Assembly (NCBI GenBank): GCA_030407005.1
Contig: JAUDYN010000005.1
Span: 3,844,001-3,908,000 of the forward strand
Direction of reading: 5' to 3'
DNA length: 64,000 nt
Source of the DNA: Desarmillaria ectypa
Taxonomy: Eukaryota; Basidiomycota; Agaricomycetes; Agaricales; Physalacriaceae
Part shown: positions 58,090-64,000 of the stretch, one piece after another
Position numbering within the stretch: position 1 is the stretch's first letter
How the letters are laid out: every line of letters begins with the position of its first letter
Translations under genes and position numbers: made by a program
The notes under the pieces: model-generated
Databases searched by the model: none
What the model was told of the DNA's origin: nothing
The model's input: only the letters and a program-made list of their open reading frames with translations

Positions 58090-58481
58090 TGTTAGGACCC
58101 TGTCCCCACATGATCTTTAGATCAGACACTGACTCCTGGGCTGTCTCATGTTCAGACAATCACCCTTATTAGGAGAGTGGTTTAGATCTTAGGATGAGTG
58201 AAGGAAGGTATATGATTTAAGTTTAGTCAGAAGATGGAGAATATACATGAAAAGTACACTACTTATATACTGAAAACTTGAGAACTAATAATAGCTTCAT
58301 CCATGTGTATATCATATATGAAATGCATAGAATCATATGTTCATAAGATGACCATAGTCAGATGGTTGGAATTGAGTGACAGCATGAGAAGGTCAATAGT
58401 ATTATCAATGGATGAGTGATATGGATGGAGAAAATAGTGATAAAGTGTTTGATAAGATAAGAAAAAGGAAAAATTGTAACA
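58090..58481 (-). repeat. Minus-strand chromovirus LTR
   Basis: 392 bp, from TGTTAGGACCC to AAATTGTAACA, the reverse complement of a related chromovirus LTR. It carries GATAAGATAAG near the right end and a self-primer-like ATCTTCTGACTAA (minus strand) near 58220. No matching 5-bp duplication was seen. It abuts the pol tail of element F. Confidence 0.7.
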
Positions 58482-58936
58482 TATCACCTCTGGACCTTGT
58501 GGATAGACAAGAAGAATATGAAATTGAAGAGGTACTGGACTCATGAACCCACCAGATATGATCCAAGAAGGGATAATGGTCAAAAGTAGTGACAGATTAC
58601 CTCATCAAATTGAAAGAATGGACTTGGGAACATAATTCTTGGGTCAGAGAAACAGAGATGGCAAATGCACAGAAAGAAATTGCTGAATACAAAAAGAGCA
58701 TACAACAGAGATGAGTTGTGGACATCACCAAAATTGTAACACAAGATAAAGCAGTGACCACCATTCTCAACTATGAATATGTGGAAAACAGAGACATAGC
58801 CTATCTTGCACAATGAAAAGATGGAGTCCAATGATGGGTAAAGAACCTGGACCAGAATCAATGGAAATGATTATTGGATGCATACTGGACTGCCCAAGTA
58901 GCATCACAATATAACACCCCTGAAGAAGAATCTTAG
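58482..58936 (+). pseudogene. Element F: pol tail with two chromodomain-like modules
   Basis: Only the C-terminal part survives: chromodomain (EEYEIEEVLDS, then TDYLIKLKEWTWEHNSWV) and the second module (AVTTILNYEYVENRDIAYL). TAG is at 58934-58936, followed by the conserved hairpin and AACAAGGAGGTAA. It is more diverged than the other copies, suggesting a separate subfamily. Five or more stops. Confidence 0.78.
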
Positions 58937-58968
58937 CAGTCAGGATAACTGCTTTAACAAGGAGGTAA

Positions 58969-59349
58969 TATTACAATTTTTCCATTTTCTAACCTTATCT
59001 TCCATCTAATCAGCTGGATCACTATCACTCATTTTATCCACTGCTCATCTATGTTTTCTGCTAATTATAAATCACCTCACTATGACTGTTCAGTTACAAC
59101 ACCCCTTTCTCTCCACTCACACATGGATTACTTATGGACAGTTCTATATTTAACTTCTCACTTTGCATATATAAGTAGTATAGCTATTGCTGTATATTCT
59201 GCATCTTTCAACTAAAGTTAATCTTCATACTACATATTCTCCACAAAAGATCCAAAGACTATAGCCACAACCTAAGGGTGATTGTCTAAATATGAGACAG
59301 CCCAAAGGATCACACATGTCTGCAGATCATGTGGATCATGGGTCTAACA
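58969..59349 (+). repeat. 3' LTR of element F
   Basis: 381 bp, TATTACAATTTTTCC to GGTCTAACA, with TATATAAGTAG near 59170. It is a diverged member of the same LTR group. Confidence 0.75.
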
Positions 59350-60181
59350 GTACCACTCTAGAGTCATCCTGTTATAGCATATATCTGATTGCAATATTGT
59401 TGTGAAAAATGGGGGATGAATAGATCAGTTCATTCCCAGTTAGTACATGCATGGTATCAGGCCAATAGTATTGCACTCGGCTGAGCTCTGCAAATGCATG
59501 CAGATGTACACTACTGTACCTACTTGTATACTAAATACTAATTTACTAGAATCTTCTACAACTTTCCTAATATTTCTCTCTTAATCAGCAAGTTCGGCAT
59601 GATGCCGGATTGCCATCATCTTGGCTCAACTCTCAAATCCCAACAAATATATATCAGTCAAAGATAAGATAAGAAAAGCTAAGGGCAAAAGAAATAAAAC
59701 TGTAACAGGCAGAAGCAATATCTTGAGCAGTATAATCTACAGTTGGGGTAATATATTCCACATCTGGATACAACTGAGGTCAGGTAGGAAGGAATGTCAA
59801 AAAATCTTCAATGTTGACTAGACAACCATCTGCAGCTAGTTCTGCATTGATTAGACCACTCCTGATCTGTCTCATATTTTAGCAAGTCTGACCCTTGATT
59901 GTCCACCTTGTCTAGCACAGGGAATGTTATTCTCACTTCCATTCTTAAACAAAAGCTCCTTGAGATTTTACTTTTGGCTACCTTGTCAATTCAAAATTAC
60001 AAGACTTTTGGTGGACCTGAAGTCATGCTTCTTCTATTGGATACTGATACTACCAAGTAAGTACTACAGTTACCGAATCGTCAAACACACGTTCCATCGA
60101 AGAATTTTCCTACTAGATAAGGTCTATAGATAAATAACTGCCAACTCAATCACAACATTGTTTTTTTCAATCTCTTGCAGA
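59350..60181. other. Island edge: Copia-like scrap and composition boundary
   Basis: TGGTATCAGGCC at 59452 resembles the initiator-tRNA primer-binding site of Copia-type elements. A plus-strand ORF (59621-59821) has no recognised domain. Base composition changes back to balanced at about 60065, roughly 115 bp beyond the stop codon of the MFS gene. No RNA gene seen. Confidence 0.4.
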
Positions 60182-62172
60182 CTACACTCTGTGGATACCC
60201 TTCTGCCTAGCCACACCGAAGCGTGCCAACGTGAAAAGAATGGCCCCGCATGTGACACACAAACCGGCGAAAAGGCTGGGTCGCCACCACATATAGGATG
60301 AAGTCAACAGCGCTCCAGCAATGGGATTTCCTGTCAGGGCATAAACTTGGTAAATTGGTTCCGGCGGTGTTATATTGATAGTTAACGTACCTACGAGACC
60401 TCCGAAACCTGAAACGAAGAATGAGGGTTTCAGTGGGGTTGAAACGACTCGGAAAACGCACCAGTAAACGTGAAGCAGATGCCCATACGTGCTCCTATCT
60501 CCGAATCTTGTTTAGCCAATGAGCCTACCATGGGCGCTAGGAAACCGACATCTAAGCCAAAGATGGGCGAGTCATGGTAGTATCTGATTGAAGTAAAGTG
60601 GACGTACAAGCACCCACGAAGAGACCATAAAGAAGGGCGATGGAATAGGTCGCGCCGACTGTTTTCACCGTCAACGTGCAGTATATCAGTATAGCGCACG
60701 ATGTCACGCATGGTATCATGAAGTTGTAAATCCCTATTCGATGAACGAATAGGGAAGGTATGACTCGGCCAAGAATCGTGAAAGCGTTGAGTACTGGTAG
60801 CTGCCCCATTGTCACGATCGATTCGAGTTAGCAGTAAAGTTGGAAATCACGGACCACGTAAAATGCCAACTCAGCGTTGATGCCGTTTTCGATAGCACTC
60901 AATTGCAGAAAAAAAATGGGGAAGTAGAGGCCAGCAAGGATAAACATGGTTCTGCGTAACAGTCAAGACAATTTGTGGTCACCAGTAACACAAGGACGAA
61001 AGCTTACCCCAAAACAGTAGCGAAATACGGGCCCTCTCGGAAGAACGTACGCATATGCAAAAGCGTGCCGCCATCTTTCCTCGGGGTAGGTGGAAGCCTC
61101 GTGCGCATGAGTAGTAGAGCGATAATCAAGACCACGGCATTGAACGCAGCGCTGATTCGTACACCGTTATGAAATCCCACACGGCCATAGAATAACTTGT
61201 TCAACATAATTGGCTGGACGGCACCTCCCAAGCCAGATCCCTAAGCTCGCGTTAGCCATTTATCGTAACGACACCTCGAAGGATTACCGAAGTTGCGATA
61301 CCCATGGCAAACGTTCGACGGCGCTGAAAGTAGTGCGATACCACTGCAATACCCGGAATGTACATAATCCCTATCGCGAGGCCGGCTCCGATACCTTGGG
61401 CGAGAAAAACCTTTTGTGTACATTAGAGAGCTTGTGTATCAGAGGGACAGGATTGCACGGACTTGATAGTACTGTCCCGGTGTCGTGAGCGATAGCATGA
61501 AGAGACTGAAAACGAAAAGGAAGGCGCCGCCTATCATTAGATGATAGCTGAGGAACACGTACGTCAGCACAAGGATTCGGAAACACTAGTGAAATGGGCT
61601 GGCTCACAAGTACCCGGTGTCATAGAGTCTTCCACTGAATAGACCAACGGAGAGCACAAGCATGAGCTGCACACTCCCAATCCAACTAACGGGATAATCA
61701 TTAAAAGACTGAAGGTGATAATGAACGACGGACGCCTATTACCTCAATTGAGATGAGGATATATTCGCCATATATTCTCGCACATAAAAGTCTGCGGAAA
61801 ATTTGAATGAGCCGCGCGAGATTGCACGAAGAAGTTTACCATTATAAACACCGTAAGCATTCGTATACCTGATCAAATATACGACTGTTCATTCATCCAC
61901 ACCATTGAATGGCTTCACGATAGGCACTCACCCGAATGTGGAGAATTGCACAAGAGCTCTAAGACTCGTATTAGTTCTTCGTCTTTCAACATCAGAAGAA
62001 TCGACCATACATACACGCCACAAATCGTCCTCCACGCTCTCAAACCACCTTCGGGGTAAGACAAGGGCTCGCGCATGGCGGTGAGAGGCCCCTCCACCTT
62101 GGATCCCGGGTCGCTCTTCTCGTGGATGTGATCATCGGGGCATTCCGTATCCACATATGATGGAGCCTGCAT
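60182..62172 (-). CDS. MFS transporter, monocarboxylate (MCT/SLC16-like) type
   Basis: Thirteen exons join without a frame break to 442 aa: 62172-62015, 61958-61932, 61868-61840, 61791-61743, 61685-61608, 61547-61463, 61410-61288, 61240-61008, 60951-60855, 60800-60608, 60551-60462, 60408-60391 and 60330-60182. A hydrophilic N-terminus leads to YPEGGLRAW, typical of fungal MCT-like carriers. Then come the first transmembrane helix with ALVQFSTFGYTNAYGVYNDF, the GSGLGG segment, the RTRLPPTPR central loop after helix 6, NAFTILGRV, LAKQDSEIGARMG and GNPIAGALL. It is expected to be a 12-helix plasma-membrane or organellar carrier of a monocarboxylate or related small solute; the substrate cannot be told. 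The donor of exon 9 could equally be at 60858 (3 nt shorter). No lesions were seen. Confidence 0.88.
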
Positions 62173-64000
62173 TGCACGGCTCCTTGTCCCCCCTAGATGT
62201 TTGACGGTTTTATACCGGCACTGCGCTTAAAAACCCCGTCAAACGCTAAGGCCCGGTAGAATTACTCGTGACTTGAAAAGGGGGCGATAACTAAGAATAC
62301 ATAAGTCGGAATGAGATATTCACCAATTGGGGGTGATTAGCCGTCTCGCTAAAAGAAAAGGCCGGCGGCATGATCGTGGTTTGTGAGAAGCCAAGATGAA
62401 AACACGAGTGGTGAACGCTGAGATGTCCTATTTGATGAATGGCGGTTAATACCGGTGACTGTAACCCACCGCAATCAGATACAGGCACGTATCGGAAAAA
62501 AGGACAAGGAAAAGTCCTGAAAATGTACAACGGCGTTGTATGAGTGGTGTTGCAACGGGTTGATGCCAAAGTGACGCCGTAACGATCTCACCTAAAAAAT
62601 CAGCCGCTAGAAAGCTGAATGAAATTCTACATGTCTAATGTACACCGAGCGCATGTATGGCACGGTCCCTATGGAGAGAAAAAAAAACACAACTTCGATC
62701 ATCCATCACCCGCTGCATCTGGCCTGTTATCAATGTCCAAACTAGGATCCGTAAAGCTATAATTGCATTTGACACAGACATAGAAGAGGATCATGCGCGT
62801 CTCCTTTCTCTTCGACTGGTCCTGATAGAAGACCGCACTGCAACGCAACAATTCATCAACACCGGTGGCCCTGGAAATCCTGAGAAATAAGCTTACTCCT
62901 CATGCCCACATTGGGGACAGGGAAGGTTTGAGTGAGCCTGACAGATATAGTGACTGATCAGGGTGTCTTCACAAGCAATAAACGCACGAGCGTCGGGTCA
63001 GACCCAAGGTCAGTCGTAACACCAACTTGTTCTCTAAAGGCACCGTTAACGTTAACTCTGAATCGGCATTGGGAGATAGTGACATACTTTGTGACGGTCA
63101 AATAATCATTCCTGTAAACGCATTGGTTCTCTCCTTCATCATCATAAGCACATATTCTGCATGCATAGACCATGACTCGTCGTTGTTGGTCCGCCTTGGG
63201 ATAGAGAAGATTATTGCATTCTTTGCAAAATTGGAGAGATGCCTGGTAGAATTATCAAAATACATTCATAACAACACAAAACAAAGGTCCACACACCATT
63301 CTTGTCGTCAGAATACGCTCTGCCTTCGGAGGACGTGGTGGAGATGAAGAAAGCTGTAAACTTGGAACGCATTGTTTGAGGTTGCTTGGCTCCTCCGGCA
63401 AACAGCGGCCGCCGGCTATAATGAGCCGGCCGGGTACGTTCCCGACAACCCAGGCCCTTACGATCCTCTTCCACCTGCCACAGTCTTTCAAAGCAAAGCT
63501 AATCTGGTTATATCTGAGTGAGTTTTTCATATCTCTGTGCTTGTGGGGCATGCTCTTTCCGTTATTTTTCTTACGTGTACTTCCCTCTTCTTCCCCTTAA
63601 GCCGAACGGACTTTGATTTGCGCAGTCCAGGCTTTGACCCACTTTCTTTACGGAAAGAATCTAGCTGCAATCTGTGTATTCCACCTCACTGGAATGCCTT
63701 GGACCTTAGCTTCTTACTTACCAGTGTTTTCCATTGCCCTCAGGCTCGCCTTCCATCTGAGAAAAGGTGACAATTATTTGGATGAGAGCAACTAGCTGCG
63801 CCATAAATGAAGATCAACGCGTCTTCTTCCATTACTCAGACTAGGGTTGATGGAAACTATTGGACCTTCCTTGAAGGGCGGAAGATCGGTGGTAAAACGA
63901 TCGCCACCTCTCCAACACCTCTGTCTGTCTCTCTGAGTGAATTTCTCTGCATCACCTGTATGTCGGCTGTAACATTGAGCCCGGGTACTATTCAATGTGT
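62173..64000. other. Right flank, no gene confidently identified
   Basis: 62173-62650 is the likely promoter side of the MFS gene. Short open stretches at 62657-62890 (+) and 63613-63795 (+; contains YGKNLAAICVFHLTGMPWTL) look weakly coding. The latter, with 63400-63520 (+; contains PDNPGPYDPLPPATVF), could be exons of one plus-strand membrane-protein gene, but no complete model was found. Confidence 0.3.

Noticed and set aside
60207..61607. Several short minus-strand ORFs as independent genes
   Set aside because: All are exons or intron read-throughs of the single 13-exon MFS gene.

Overview
This window looks like nuclear DNA of an agaricomycete (mushroom-forming basidiomycete) or close relative. 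The two host genes I could rebuild use very short GT-AG introns (about 30 to 85 nt, mostly near 50) with CTAAC-like branch points. One encodes a fungal monocarboxylate-type MFS transporter and the other a fungal NLR-like STAND protein. Most of the rest is Ty3/Gypsy chromovirus DNA carrying a heavy CpG-decay (RIP/MIP-like) signature. Species cannot be named from the sequence alone.

Layout. (1) 1-4386 has balanced base composition. It holds only coding-looking fragments, mostly on the minus strand, that I could not identify. (2) 4387-7851 (+) is a six-exon NLR gene: an N-terminal helical (MLKL/HeLo-like) domain, an NB-ARC domain and exactly ten near-identical 120-bp TPR units. The base composition changes to AT-rich inside this gene at about 5.1 kb. 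(3) About 7.9-60.1 kb is a transposon island. It holds a Tf1/sushi-like chromovirus family (elements A-F), a second degenerate Gypsy lineage (about 22.2-27.2 kb) and seven copies of a 1.36-kb solo-LTR-like element (SL1-SL7). (4) 60182-62172 (-) is an intact 13-exon MFS transporter whose stop codon lies about 100 bp from the island edge. (5) 62.2-64.0 kb has normal composition and no identified gene.

The island can be unpicked layer by layer from target-site duplications. Element C (27826-55898) sits in solo LTR SL4 (TSD AGGCA). Element B (28166-38091, minus) sits in C's 5' LTR (TSD AACTG). SL5 sits in B's pol (TSD CCGG). SL7 sits in the other half of SL4 (TSD CTGG). C's interior also took in D (minus) and E (plus), now joined by SL6 with mismatched flanks, as expected from a deletion between two SL copies. 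Element A (12030-21729, TSD ATCTG) carries two inverted SL copies around an inverted 742-bp piece of its own coding region.

The chromoviruses show several linked cis and coding features. A 13-nt sequence just after the 5' LTR is exactly complementary to the predicted 5' end of the transcript, and the pair covaries between families (Tf1-type self-priming). A gag amber codon is fused to a covarying 33-nt hairpin. Gag is spread over more than one reading frame in the same way in several copies. A second chromodomain-like module follows the usual integrase chromodomain. A hairpin covers the pol stop next to the polypurine tract. No autonomous copy is intact, because CpG transitions have introduced stops and, in two copies, removed an RT catalytic Asp.
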